Positions 1 through 13,388 of a DNA stretch of 64,000 nt are shown in pieces; within the stretch, counting starts at the first letter, position 1; every line of letters begins with the position of its first letter. The position numbers and the translations under genes were made by a program. A model generated the notes under the pieces. That model saw only the letters and a list, made by a program, of their open reading frames with translations, ran no database searches and was not told where the DNA came from. Location: contig NW_017265189.1 in assembly GCF_001638985.1 (NCBI RefSeq), positions 248,001 to 312,000 of the forward strand. The letters run 5' to 3'. This DNA comes from Phycomyces blakesleeanus NRRL 1555(-). Lineage: Eukaryota; Mucoromycota; Mucoromycetes; Mucorales; Phycomycetaceae.

Positions 1-2
1 AT

Positions 3-1779
3 CGTGGTCCAAAGGTGAATGGAATGATGTTTGATGTGTACGATGGTGCCATGTGGAAATCGTTTTTGACATCAATAGAATCCCTTTTGTGTACGGCGAA
101 CGCTCACTGATACTCACACTGAACATCAACTGGTTTCAGCCGCTTTATGGTGTGTCACACTCATGTGGAGCCATATACCTTGCAATCAATAGCCTTCCTC
201 GTGATATCAGATTTAAGAAGGAAAACGGCATCCTTGCTGGATTGGTTCCAGGGCCCAAGGAAGCAAGCACATCTGACATTAATAATTACCTGAAGCCTCT
301 CGTTGATGAGTTGAAGGATTTGTCTACAGATATTAATATCAAAACACATCAATGTCCAAATGCATGCCACAAGTGTAAGCATCAATTTTCGAGGCTGGCT
401 GGAACGAGTTCCGTTGATTATTCTGGATTCGATTTCTCAAAGTGGCTCCTTCGCACCAAGAATGACAATTGTAAGGATGCAGAGGTTTGGAGAAATGCAA
501 CCACACAAGCCGAGAGACATTGTCGCCAGTACTTTGTTATTGTCCGCTGCACAATCGTCGACCCAATGCCCAATCTTTTGTTAAGCACTGTTAAGAGAAT
601 AATGGAGAGATGAGATGCAGATGGAGTAATTGACGATAAAAAAACTTGTTGTCATGCAAAAGGCAGTTGAGAAGATAGTGTTGCCGCCTGATTACACGTC
701 ATTTGGGACAAAGATTGCAAAGGGTTTTCCTTATATGAAAGCTGATGAGTAGAAGTCCCGGTGCCTTGTATACTCTCTTGTTGTGCTTAAAGATGTTTTG
801 CTGTTGAACAAATTTAGAAACTGGGTGTTATTCGTCAGGGCATATCGAATCTTAGTTATGCCAAATGTCTGTGAAAGTGACATTGCCTCGGCCCACAAGT
901 ATCGCGAGAAATTTTGCCAAAATTGTGAGGCACTTCACAATTTGGATCTAATCTCTCCAAACATGCACTTACACTTCCACCTGCAAGACACCATTTGCGA
1001 CTTTGGACCTGTATACGGTTACTGGTTGTTTAGTTTTGAACGATATAACAGTATCCTGAAAAACATAAAGTCCAACAGGAAAACTGGATTCGAGTTAACA
1101 TATGCAAGACAATTCGTTGAGGATGTTCATAAACAAGATATAATTAGCCGCATTATGGAATCTTCCGATACTCGTGCATACATGGATATCTTTCAAAAAA
1201 TCACAAAATATCAACAAAAAATAGCATCAACAATAACTTCATATTCTCACTTCTTCTTTTCACTCGCCAACTTTATCACTGCTACACTGGAAGTATCGAT
1301 ATTGATTAAAGGCAACGAACCTCTCCCATCAACTGCATTTCCTTTGGCAAAGAAGTCCTTGTCACTAATGCCAACGCCTGGATACAACTGCCTCATTGAA
1401 TACTACCAGGTTGCATAAAACGACGGAATGATCTCTAGTTGCAAGAATGGCATGATGAGTTCGTCATTTGTAAATGATCGTATTGAGATCATAAAAATTA
1501 ATATTTTAGGGCAAGTTTATAAGGGATGTAATGGCAATGGACGTGGTTCGTACATCCAAGCTTTGTTTCAAGAAAATAGGACCCATGCGCGTTATGGCTA
1601 TGTCGGTGAAATTCAATACATCTTTGTGCACACATTCTCCCCATCAACAGCCACTCTCCCATCAACTTGCTACAACAACCAACATACCTTTGCTTTCGTC
1701 AGATGGTTTAAAGCAACATCAGATACGTGCAGACAACTTTGAGGCATTGAAATCTACCACGACAACTTCTACTAATTAG
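3..1779 (+). pseudogene. Decayed Tnp2-type (CACTA/Plavaka-like) DNA transposase
   Basis: Coding remnants on the plus strand match the Tnp2 transposase family of fungal CACTA/Plavaka-like elements. Frame 3 opens with DVYDGAMWKSFL, then the reading shifts near base 72-83 into frame 2 with LNINWFQPLYG and AGLVPGPKEAS, the family's usual order. A stop follows at 611-613. From base 654 the reading resumes in frame 3: PNMHLHFHLQD, FGPVYGYWLFSFERYN and a C-terminal block with QALFQENRTHARYGY. TAG at 750-752 stands where the family has Trp, and TAA at 1416-1418 also interrupts the frame. At least one frameshift and two stops make it non-functional. The 5' part lies outside the window. I recognise no terminal repeats. 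Family assignment rests on remembered motif order, not on an alignment. Confidence 0.75.
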
Positions 1780-2015
1780 GTTTCTAAAGTATACTGCCCA
1801 CCCATCGTATACTTCTGCTAGTAGCAATCGTTGACTACAAAACAAGACGAAATGTCAATAGGAGGATTGCAATTCCCTTGCCACAACAAATATATGCTTA
1901 ATTTTCTTTTATTTTTATTTATTACTTTATTTATTTCATTTTATTTTACTTTGTTTATCAATATATTTACCTCTTTTCTTATTTCTATTTAATATCATTT
2001 TTGCCTTTAGTCTAG

Positions 2016-3261
2016 TTATGTATCAATCAAGTGTAAAAACGCGCCTGTGTATGTATAAAAAAATTGTTTAATTTCCCATGAAGGCAGTGACAAAATCAGC
2101 CGACCTGAGACAGCAACATTCTTTTCTCCTCGCTGGAGCTTGGGCATTTTTGGCGTTGCTGCCCCATTTCCCGCATTGTCAGTTCTCATGCTTTTATCGA
2201 TTAAGCCCATGAACTTGTTAAACTATATTTATTTTATTAATATATTATTTTACCTTGCTTACATCAACAGAAATAACTTTTCCTGTCACTTCTCAAGATG
2301 GGACGAGCAACCTTCAGAATATGCGCCGAGACCCCATGCACAAGATCCTCCATGTAAAACTCATCATCTGACATTACTGTTTGTTGGATAGCACCAAAAA
2401 ATGCCATCTCTGAATTTTCCCCGATCGTGAGACCCATCTCCTTGTCGATCACCTTCCAGTACTTGGTGTGAATGTCTTGGCGACGGTTATGGATCTAAAA
2501 AAGAAAGGGCAAGATAAATACTTTGTATTTTGACTGAATAGCCTGTTTTGTAAAAACCTCTTTTATCCGGCTGGTGATTCTTGATTTCCGGCTCTTATCT
2601 ATGCGCTGATCGGGCGGCGTATTGGCTCAGCGATGACAGTACCTATAGCTACTTTTTACCGTAGATACCACTATACTGGACCAAAAGCTGACAGCTTAGG
2701 GCTGGGCAAGAATGTACTGCCGCAAGTAAGCAATAACGGCAACGTTGTCGGGATAGTCAGCCCGCTCATCCACGCTACATCTTTGGCTTGCCTCATTCTC
2801 GGCAATCTCAGCGGGGTCGTTAGACCTGAAGTATTTTTTTTTTCAGATCTTCTCTCTGATAAAGGCCCAAATACTATGTGTTAAATTATTATTTGCTGCA
2901 TTTGATTTAACATGTTTACCAGAATTGCAGTCTTTGTCTCTGCTTCAGACATTCCGATATAAGATGGAGCAGAAGACGTGGTAACTACTGGAAGAACTTG
3001 TCTATTGTTAGATGCCAAAGACATAGCAATTGCAGCAACTGTTTCGTTGCTTCTTCTTTGGATGTCGAAAAATTAACCAAATCGACTGCCCAGAGATCCA
3101 AGAAGAGCACCCATGCCATCAAGACGATTTGTCATTTCTGCCATGTGCTGTTCTTGGGTAACAGCAGGTGTGACAGGGCGTTGCTCTACACGACCAGCTG
3201 CAACCTGGGTAAGGCTGCTTCCAGCATTAGGTCTAGAGGTTCTGTGATTAACGGGAGCCAT
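2016..3261 (-). pseudogene. Broken unidentified gene, probably mobile-element-associated
   Basis: The minus strand carries coding-like blocks in one order: an N-terminus MAPVNHRTSRPNAG (3261), a segment ending NMLNQMQQ near 2900, a block with ENEASQRCSVDERADYPDN near 2780, then after an acceptor-like TTTTTTAG near 2496 a block HNRRQDIHTKYWKVIDKEM and MSDDEFYMEDLVHGV, and a last block ending LPSWEIKQ near 2075. An in-frame TAA follows SRFG near 3073, and several frame changes and stops lie between 2880 and 2530. I do not recognise the family. Its place between two decayed transposons and its broken state suggest a repetitive or element-borne gene. It could also be a dead host gene. Confidence 0.45.
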
Positions 3262-3773
3262 TTTCTATACAAACATATGTTTCAAAATAAAACAAAAATA
3301 CATTAAATTATTTATTCTTACTCTTGTTGTTTGTTTATACATTAAGTATACTTATATCAGATTCTTAACACTACCGTAGATTATTCTCATTTACTGTATT
3401 ATTCTTATAATTGCTACTATTATATAATCTCTCGTTTTACCAACGGTACTCAAACTGCCTAATCCCACATTAGCCGAGAGCTATATGTATACTATATTAT
3501 TATGCAGTCTAATTCAAGAGAAAACTTCTTTTACAAAATAAACCAACCCCAGTCGTAAACTATTTCTTAGATACTGTTTTTAAAGAAGTATGAGAAGACT
3601 ACCTTTTACTCAATCAAATGAGAGTACTGTAGTTTATTCATGAAATAAGATCCAATATAATTGCTCAAAATCTGAGGAAAGTGATTCTTTCCACCAAAAA
3701 CAGTATCAGCTTCACTTCTTTTTCTTGTCTTTTTAAGAACAATAGAATTCGATGCTGTACAAAAAAAATGATG

Positions 3774-3885
3774 TACAGTCAAAGCTCGATATAGTGATAA
3801 TTTTTGGAAATTTTGGGTTTGTGCCTGCTTATTAGACAAAATACTGAAATCTCATACCGAAAAAAAAATCGGTTTTTTTATCCAT
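3774..3885. repeat. Possible pogo-type terminal sequence
   Basis: TACAGTCAAAGCTCGATATA begins at 3774 and is followed by AT-rich sequence with a short inverted pair (ACCGAAAAA / ATCGGTTTTT). This start resembles the termini of pogo/Fot1-type Tc1/mariner elements, which begin CAGT inside a TA target duplication. I found no matching inverted copy nearby, so the element is incomplete or the resemblance is chance. Confidence 0.22.
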
Positions 3886-4070
3886 TAAAGACTTTTTGAA
3901 ATGCAAATCTTGAGTGTCATATCGAACATCAGGCGTAAAATATGTTTACCTTAGACTACTATATAGACTATATGATACTCTATTGATCAACTCTATTTAT
4001 TTTTCTCATTTCAACATCTTTTAAAACGACTCGTACGAAATGCATAATTGTGTACAGATGTATATTTATA

Positions 4071-6772
4071 TTAAAATACATCGTAGCTGATAAAGAATAA
4101 AGTGAATAGAGAATATGATGAAGGATAGTAACAGATAAGAATAATAAGGAACAGATACATGGTAGTGTATACATCACAGCTTTTAAAAAAAAATCTATTT
4201 TTAATTACTAGGCTCGTAGCTAACCCATCTAGCCCTTTTTTTTGGGTTTTGGGTTTCGACAAGACAATGGTAGTTTTGTTAGTATTGACTGGAGGTGGAG
4301 CAGCACTTATAGAAATTGGTTGCTGGGTAGGAAGAGGAGTAAAAAGAGTAGTGTAAAGGAAAGTAAAGACTGACATTGAATGAATAGTATAAATAACATG
4401 AAAGGTAGGCGGTTGAGACAAGCTGACGTTGGTATTTATGCTTTGAGGAATATTGTTGGTAGCCATGAGTAATTGCATTTGTGAATTTAGACACTGTTGC
4501 TGGATCATGAGGATTTTTATGTCCTTAGCCAGTTGCTGTGTCGTGTTCATCAGAAGCCAATTCTGCTGGTTACTTTGTTCAATGAAGTTGTTGAAAGAGT
4601 TTTCATTTTTCTCAAATCGGCTGTCTTGTTGTTGCTGCAATTGTATAATCCAATGATTTACTTCTGTCACTCTGCTGGCTACCTCTTTGTTCGTATCAGC
4701 AATTTTAGGCACAAGGCTTTCATATTCTTCTAGTCTACCAACGGAAGGACTGGTAATAGCAGCTACAATATCCTCTTGAAACATCTTGAAGCTGTTACTT
4801 GTGAATGGAAGTTTTTTTGTGCTGACATGCTTGTTTTCTTTGTTCAAGTACAAGTAAACTGCTGCATCCTGTAAAACAATTCTTCTGCATCTGATTAAGA
4901 GTTGCAAAAAGCCTTTCTTTTCTGTGTTGATACTACTTTGAATTGTTTTTTGCTTTCCCTTTCTTTTCTTTTCTTTCGACCGGTTTCTTCCATCTTCCTC
5001 CACGAATTCCACTGAATCTGCTTCTTTGTCTATCTCCAGATTTATGATGTTTTCATTAGCTTCATCCATCTCCTTCTCACAGAGAGCTATCCACTCTGTA
5101 TTCCCAACACCGAAATAGTCTTTGATCTATGGAAAAATCATCTTTTGCAACTCAACTGGTGGTGATACACCATTTCTTGCCAGTAAAAAAGGCTTTTCCC
5201 AAAAGCCGGTCATACCTCTCGCAAAAGGAGATGAGAGTTTACCCAAGTAATGGGTCTCCAAACGACCAAATCGATCCTTCCATCCTCCTCCTCCTCACTT
5301 GATCGAATGAAAAGGTATCCTTAAACCCTCAGCTTCCATTGACCCATCGTGACGGCCACCAGGTGTTACTCGTGTGGTGTATATCTCCTTATCTGCAAGC
5401 GCCTTTTTTGCCGTTTTCCATTGAGAAGCGCCTGTTAAACGCTTCTCAGGGCTGATGCGTCCACGCAATACCTTTCAGCTCTGCCATCTGTGTTCGTTCA
5501 AGAAATTACCGCTGGTCTATTATTTTTATCAAGAAAGTTAGCATCCATTCTAAGATGTCCCTTTTTTTAGTTGGTCAGCCTACTTGAAGCAAACGGAACA
5601 TAAAAAAGACAAATGCACCAAAAGGAGATCTGAATATGTTTTCATGGCGCATGGCACACGCAAATTTGATCTCTCCTTCCTTCAGAGTCTTGCCCTTGTC
5701 TAGACTAGAGACCAAAGCGAGAGCCTGTTGTATTGCTTTGTGCTGCTTCTTTGGAATGATCGTACAAAAGCAATTTGCAAAGTTAAGGTTTCTTAAATCT
5801 TGATTCTAAAGTAACATATTGTGGCGGGAAGAGATAGAGAACATTTCGCGCAAGCCTGATTAGCTGTCAGGAGTCCAAAGGCTCTTCAGAACTCTAATAA
5901 GTACGCCAGACTTATAAGAGTCCCGAATCACACAATGGGCTGCTCTATCTACGTTTGTTTGTACTTGGTCGTAAACAAGGTCGTGTTCATACTTCTTGAT
6001 CAATTCGATCACTTCTTTAGTCTTCTTGGGAGATGGCCATTCAGCTTCTCGACGCTCGGACCGAAATTCATGCAAGAACATCAAGACTTTCTTGTATTGG
6101 TTGACAGCTGCAATACCCAAAGGGACTTCAATTACTTTCTTACTACCGTTCTTGTTAGAAGCAGCATTCTCTGTAACTATAAAAACGGGTTGATGATTAA
6201 GTATAATTGACGGATCTTTTATGTATCTCATGCAATTTTGTATTAATTTTGAGAAAAGTTAATTGTCTTTTCTCGTTATCTTCAGTTCTTGGGCCAATCT
6301 GTGTTCTAACATCAGTCTCTACTGAAGCAATTTTCATATACGTTCGCTTGAAAACAAATTTTTTGAAGAAGTCAATGACAAAATTGTTGGGCTCAACAGT
6401 GTATGGGTACTGAGAGTCAACAGGATATCTGTTTCGGTTTTTTTTCACAAAAGTGTTTCAATTTAAGCAAGATGAAAAAGTGGATACAGTCAATACAATA
6501 TAAATTAATATTCTTCTGCGTTAGGACATATCTTCCAATGCTCTAAGGGTATTTTGTAAATTGCTGTGGTGCTAGCATGTACTTTCATTGGCAAAAGTCT
6601 TAAGTGCAAAATCAAACTCGGGAACATTGCTTGACGAGGTATTCAGAGAAGTAACAATGGTATTTGAGCCAACAGAAGTAGACAAATTTGCGGATCTTGA
6701 CGATTTAGCCTTTGAATTTTCAACCAGCATAATTCGTTTTGTTGGTCGACCCCTGCAAGCTTTCTTGGGCAT
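4071..6772 (-). pseudogene. Decayed Ndc10-like (Crypton-type tyrosine recombinase) gene
   Basis: Read on the minus strand, protein blocks occur in the order of Ndc10-domain proteins, which in fungi include Crypton transposons. They are a basic N-terminus MPKKACRGRPTKR (6772), PYTVEPNNFVIDFFKKFVFK (about 6410), VNQYKKVLMFLHEF (about 6120), then in broken frames ALALVSSLDKGKTLKEGEIK and FACAMRHENIFRSPFGAF (about 5690-5600), ASQWKTAKKALADKEIY (about 5400), GRLETHYLGKLSSPFARG (about 5250) and PPVELQKMIFP (about 5150). TAG at 5128-5130 replaces the Trp expected after IFP. The tail is one open stretch from 5069 to 4071 with a Gln-rich coiled-coil-like segment. Several frameshifts and stops make it non-functional. 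The last 100 residues are probably not original coding sequence. Crypton assignment is inference; Ndc10-like is firmer. Confidence 0.6.
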
Positions 6773-6779
6773 ATCTTAA

Positions 6780-7763
6780 AAGACATAATATTAGTAGACA
6801 GAGGCGACATGATAAATGAGTTTTTGAAAGAAAAAGAAAGTTTTTGATTTTAAAAGTTAATCAAGCTGTAGGCAAACCAGTGATTTTCAACTTGCAAGCT
6901 GATAATACTGTAGCTGATAAAATAAGATATTATTGCCCAAAAGATTAAATGACATTGTCTGAATTTAAATTGGGGCTGTAAGTAAGAGCAAAAGGAGGAT
7001 GAAGAAGATGAAGATAGGATGAGATGTGGCTTGAAAATGATACATGTTTTGTTTGGTATGTCAATTTTGGATTCACAGCCACACCAAGGTATTATATATA
7101 TATATATATCGGTGTTAAGATAGCTTTGGTTAACAATGAAACAGGACAGGCCAAGTAAGGCATATATTTAGTTATCTATACTTTGTTGAAGAAGGTTTGG
7201 TTACAGTATCTTTGTAAGCTAGAATACCGATCGATTCTTTACTGACTTTTTGGGGTTTTGGTAAGCTCTGTCAAGTACTTGATGAAGGGTGATTTTCAAG
7301 ATCTTCTCCATTCTCATCACTACGGCCCATATTATCTTTTTTCTTTTCTTTTAGAAAAATTTCTTACATTATATTAATATTGTTTCCATGGAGATAGTAA
7401 GTTAAGATTCCTTTTTTTTTATATATAAAAAAGTTTATTTTTCTTGATAGGCATATAGATAGATATTTATGATGAAGATGATGAATTGAACACCAAATAT
7501 GTTTTTATTATTGGTATCGTATTAAAAGATCGGTGCACTTTAAAGTTGGTTTGATGTCTTGAAACCAAATATTGAAAGGTAGTATCGGTTGTCTAACCAA
7601 ACCAGTACATGCTTCTTTTTATCATGATACCAAAGCTGTTACTCGATTAGATATATATCTATATATACGTATTTTCTTTATTTCTTTCTCATCAAAGAAA
7701 GCCAATCGATTTGAAGATTTGAAGTTACACTGGTATTGACTAGGATTCTTCTTTTTCACACAC

Positions 7764-7798
<35 letters not shown>

Positions 7799-9308
7799 GT
7801 ATGATTCCATAGAAGGTTAATCAAGTTCTACTGTAAGAATGATGTGCTTTCATTGTATCAGAAGCAGCAGGTGTTATTGTTCCTATAATTATTGCTGATC
7901 CATTATTCACACAACACTTTTTTTCTTTGAAATTATTGTTGTTTTCTATTCCCTTTTTCGGCCAATGACCGGTTGTATAGAAAGATGCTTATAGGATTTG
8001 ATATCTACAATTCAAGATTCTATCGATTTATTCGATGTTATGAATCTCTAATAAAATTTAGCATAATCATCACTTTACTATCAAATACCTAGTGTGCTAT
8101 ATTCAATTCTTAATTTTATTTTTATTTTAATTGCATAGAAAAAAAATACGCACGAATGACGCACGATATTAACACAGTAATAGAAATTCTATATAATCAT
8201 TACAATAGAGAGAAAAAAGAGAGAGGGGAAAAAAAAGGAATTTTTTTATTTTATGAGTGTGTGCGACAATGTAAAAGAAAGAAAGAAATCCTCCAATAGA
8301 ATTGAATCCCAGGAACTCACGCGTGATGGTTAGAAGAATCATAATCATAATCATAATCTTCTTTTGTGCTGTAATAAGAATGGTTGCTATGAATACAAAG
8401 GTGAATATTAAAAGGAAGTATTAACAGGCACTAAAGATAAGGGCCTGGATTTGATACATAAAATAAAGAGCAAATTGGTCTATAGTTATTTTGAATCTTT
8501 TATGTAATTATTAATGTTCTTTCAGGTCAGTATGTGCTAATGAATTATAGAATAAAATAAAAAGATCCGGATTTGTGGTCTGTGTATTTTGTATTGACCA
8601 TCTATAGAAATACATATTGTAAATAAATAGTGTCAATATTAACAGGCAGGTTGTTATTTTCCTGGCCTTTTTTGGCTCTTTCGCACATCGTTTTTGGGCA
8701 TAAAGAAAAAAAAATTGATATACACTTTTGAATTACAACAAGATATCTTGGGTGGGGGTTTTTTTTCATTTATTTTAGGTGTATGTAAGAGTGTAACATA
8801 GAGAAATGATAAATAGATATATTTGTAGATTTGTCTATTATTGTTATTTATTTATTTTATTTAGTACATTTTGAATACCCAAATAAAAAGGAAGGGCTTT
8901 TTGAATTTTGCTTTTGTATACACACTTGTATATATAAAGATTTGTTCGTACCATATTCTCCTTTCACTCTCTCTCTCTCTCTCTTTTCTCTTTTATCTTC
9001 TTCTGTAATATAAATATAGAAAGACAAAGCTTCTTCTCATTTAGCGATTCAAGAAGCTCTGACCTGCAAGCCCTGCAGCAAAAACAACAACAATAACAGC
9101 ACCGACCAAAAGAAGAAGAAAGAAGAAAGAAGAATATATTTTTCTTAAAAAAAAAAAGAAAAAAAAGGAACACCTGACTACGACTCTCAAACATTCAATA
9201 AAGAACAGACAAAGCAACAGAAGAACAGAAAGCCAAATTGATTACTATACAGCTATAGTCAGTCAAAAGACTTCTTTTATCCTATCAATACAACCATAAT
9301 CTATTGCC
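6780..9308. other. Non-coding AT-rich region, 5' flank of the Sel1 gene
   Basis: No open frame here looks coding. It holds (AT)n tracts near 7090 and 7768, many A/T runs, and from about 8960 a CT-repeat (8966-8988) followed by a purine-rich A/AG leader up to the start codon at 9309. The last 300 bases are a plausible promoter and 5' UTR for the Sel1-repeat gene. I could not place a TATA box with confidence. Confidence 0.6.
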
Positions 9309-11029
9309 ATGGGAAGCAATACAAGCAAACCTTTGGATGCCCAAAACAATGACCCAGCATCATCTCATGCACAGTCACCACAGCGGAGACGAACCAAACT
9401 TGGATCAATTCGACAACCAAAAAACAAGATATCAAAAGGAAATCTCGGCAGGCGAGAACCCACCATTCTTTCTCCCGACACTCTTCCCTTGCCAGCTTCA
9501 TGCACAAGACCAAGTGTACAATCTGCAAAGTCGACTCCGCTAACTGGTGCAACCATTCAACGGTCAGCAGAACAAAATACAGTCGCTTCTAATACCACCA
9601 CTACATCTACACACCCTATCAACTCAAAGCTCACATCTAGCACCACCCCCCCCTCTGGCCCAGATGGCTTTGCTAATCATAATAATCACAACGACCATAC
9701 TGTCGGCCTGGATTCAAACAACCTCAATTCTCACAATCTCAACAATCCAAACCACCCTTCTTCTCTACCTAATGCCAGAATTTCTTTGGTTTCCCAGAGC
9801 TCCTATGTTGGCATGACCCAATCAAGAGAGCCACGCCAAAGAGTACCCAGAGGTCGCAATCCACAAAACAGATACTCCCAGCGCGTCTATTCAAACATCT
9901 CCTGTGCAACAAGCGACAGCGGCCAGAGCAGCTGGATGCTTTCAGGAGGTCTGTTCTCTCAAATCGACTCCACAACATCCTCCATCATCACCACCATCAC
10001 AGACTACTCTAACATCTCTCGTCGCTCAATGTTTGCTCAAGATTGGCCAAAGGAAGATACCTCCAAAATGGTCATCTCAGCCTCAGAAACCACACCAGCG
10101 TCACCAATAAAACCTTTATCTAATTTGCAAGAATCAGCTTTAATCAGTGTACAACCAGAACAAACCAACAACAATCCTAAATCATCACCATCATTGTCAT
10201 TATCATCATCATCATTATCATTATCATTATTAATATCATCCCAGGCACAAACACTAACACTATCTCTATTGGACCAACTCAATAATTCACCACACCAAGA
10301 GTTCTCTATCCTCAAGGCTGCCTTTGCAAAAAGTCAACAGACCGGATATGCTCACCACCAAGAAGAAGCCTTCAGGGCTGCATTCGCCTGGAGCCAGAGA
10401 ACCAATTCATTGACAGGCCGGGTTTGGGTTGCCCGATGTCAGATCGAAGGTTGGGGTACATCAGCCGATCCGTCCCACGGTTTTAGCACACTCAAGGCAA
10501 TTGCAGAGACAGATGATTATTGGGAAGCATTCTACCCTCTCGCAATGTGTTACCTCAACGGTGTATCTGCTGTTCGTAACCACCAAGAATTATCATCATC
10601 ATCATCCTCACCACCACCACCACCACCACCAATAACAACAGCAGCAGTAGTAGCAAAAAGCAGCTCTTCTTCTTCGTCTCCTTCTTCATCTCCATCTTTG
10701 GCTTTGTCGGCAAATGTAATCACCCACAATGAACCGTATTCTGTACAACCGATCGACAACCAAACCGCCTTTCGCTGGCTCAAAGCAACGGCTGAAATCG
10801 ACTATGCTTCCAAAGGAACTGACCCCGAAATCAGGTCTATTGTCGCAAAGGCTCAATACCGAGTTGCTGTAATGCTCTTCAAGGGGGCCGAGAAGATGGC
10901 CCAAGACCCTGTTGGTGCACTTCAGTGGTTCATCAAGAGTGCTGATAATGGTGACAAGTAAGTTTTTTTCTTTTACTTAAGAAAAAAATAGTAATAATGC
11001 TTTTTATTAACATGTGTATATTTGATACA

Positions 11030-11068
<39 letters not shown>

Positions 11069-13354
11069 TAGATATGCTCAATATATTACTGGTCTCCATT
11101 ATGAAAGAGGAATGTTCACCGAGAAAGACACTTTGAAAGCTAGATCATACCTGTTGCAGAGTGCCAATCAAGATTTTGGAGATGCTCAGGCTGCTTTAGG
11201 AATTGCTTGTATTGAAGAAGGACAAGATAAGGAAGGCATGCAGTGGCTGAAACGCGCCACACAAAAGGCAAGCCACTATATATATATATGTATATATATA
11301 AATTTTATAAAAAAAATTGTTTACTAAATTTTATGACATATATTTATTTATTTTTAGGATAATCCAAGAGCTTTATTAAAACTTGGGCTCATGTATGAAA
11401 CCGGTCAGGGTGTCGAAAAAAACGACGCCATTGCTGTGTCTTACTACAAGTCAGCTGCCAACCGTGATGACGCCCGTGCACAATATGTTCTCGGTCTTGC
11501 TTACTACATGGGAAACCTAGGTCTACAAAAGAACTTTGGCAGAGCCGAAAAGTATTTTACATTGTCGGCCAAGGCTGGTTATGCTCCCTCGCAGCGGATT
11601 CTGGGACTCATGTGTGCTCAAGACCTTTTGGGCTTTAGCTCCGATTTATCCGAATCCAACAACACCAACGATAATAATAATAATTCTGCTGGTGGTGGTG
11701 GTGGTGGTGGTGGTGCTGCTGCTGTATCCAGACGCAAAGATAGAGAACGAGACAAGGACAAGGATATCAAGGCTGCCCTGACCTGGTTCCGCCGCGCTGC
11801 TTATCAAGGAGACATCCGTGCCCTAGGTCTGGTGGGATTCTGTTATGAAAATGGCCATGGCGTGGCTGCCAATTTCGAAACCGCGCTAGAGTACTATCGT
11901 AAGGCAGCCCGGATCACTGGGCCTTTTCAGGACAGTGCGCAGCTGGCCCTAGCTCATCTCTTACACCGTATGGAACGACATCGGGATGCTCTGAACTGGT
12001 TCAACCGGGCCGCTGCGTCTTGGTCGGCCGAACAACCGCCTATTGGGTCCGCTGAATCAGCCAAGTCTGATCCACTACAGCTACTGATGGAACACCGCGT
12101 GGCTTCTCGCACAGCCGCCCTGATGGTAGCCCGATACCAGCTCCATGGGTGGACCGGGGCTTCTAAGCGACCAAAGGCAGCGTTTGATATCCTGTTTCAC
12201 CTGGCCCGCCAATCCGAACTCGACAGTCATGCTCACTACTGGCTGGCAGCCTGCTACGAGGAAGGTGTCCAAGGAAGATGCGAAAAGGATCTTTCAAAGG
12301 CGTTTGAGCATTATCTTGTTTCTGCAAAAGCTGGAGATGTCGATGGTGAATTCCAAGTAGGTTTTATTCTTTATATTTTATATCAATAATATCTGTATAT
12401 CTGTACATATGTATATAGAAGAATAGAATAATAGAAAAGATTTAAGCGTTGTTTACTACATTACATTACATTACATTACATTACATTACACTTACACTTA
12501 CTTACTATTCTATTTAATTCTTCTTTATCTCATAAAAAAAATAGGTTGCTCTTATGCTTTCCAATGGTCAGGGTGTCGAACAAGACCGTGCGGCTGCATT
12601 CTACTGGTACGAAAAGGCAGCCAAGAAAGAACACAAGACTGCCCTCTACAGCCTAGGACTCTACTATGCCAAGGGTATGGCCGGAGTGACCAAAGATCTT
12701 TTCAAGGCTCGGTCGTGCTTCAAGAGATCTGCTCGACTCGGCGTCGTGTCTGCCATGACCACCTTGGCGACTCTATACAAGATGACTGCTTCCAGAATCG
12801 ATCCCAGCCAAGACCCAGATGAAACCGAAACCCAAAGCCAAAGCCAAAGCCAATTCTTGGAAGAGCAGCAGCGTCAGGCTGTCTATTGGTTCGAAAAGGC
12901 GGCCCAGTACGGAGACGCAGTTGCCCAACGTGAGCTGGCAATTCTTTATGATGCAGGCATCGGCGTCAACCAAAGCTATGCAAAGGCTCTCAGTTACCTG
13001 CAGAAATCTGCTTCCCAAAGAGATACCCAGGCAACTCTATTGCTGGGAAACTATTACCAGAACGGCCATGCTGTTGAAAAGGATCTGTCCCAGGCCATCG
13101 AACTCTATCTTGAGGCTGCTGATCTTGGTTCTCCTGTGTACGTACACAAAACAATATTTTATTTTACTTTACTTTACTTTTACTTTTACGATCATTATGA
13201 TTGACATGCACAAAAAGAAAGAAGTATAGAAAAATAGATAGAGAGATAGATAGATAGACGTAAATTTGTGCATGTTATTGTAATGCAGTATAATGTAGTG
13301 TAATGTACATGCGCCTGGTTTAAACAATAGACTGACAAACACACAAACACACAA

Positions 13355-13388
<34 letters not shown>

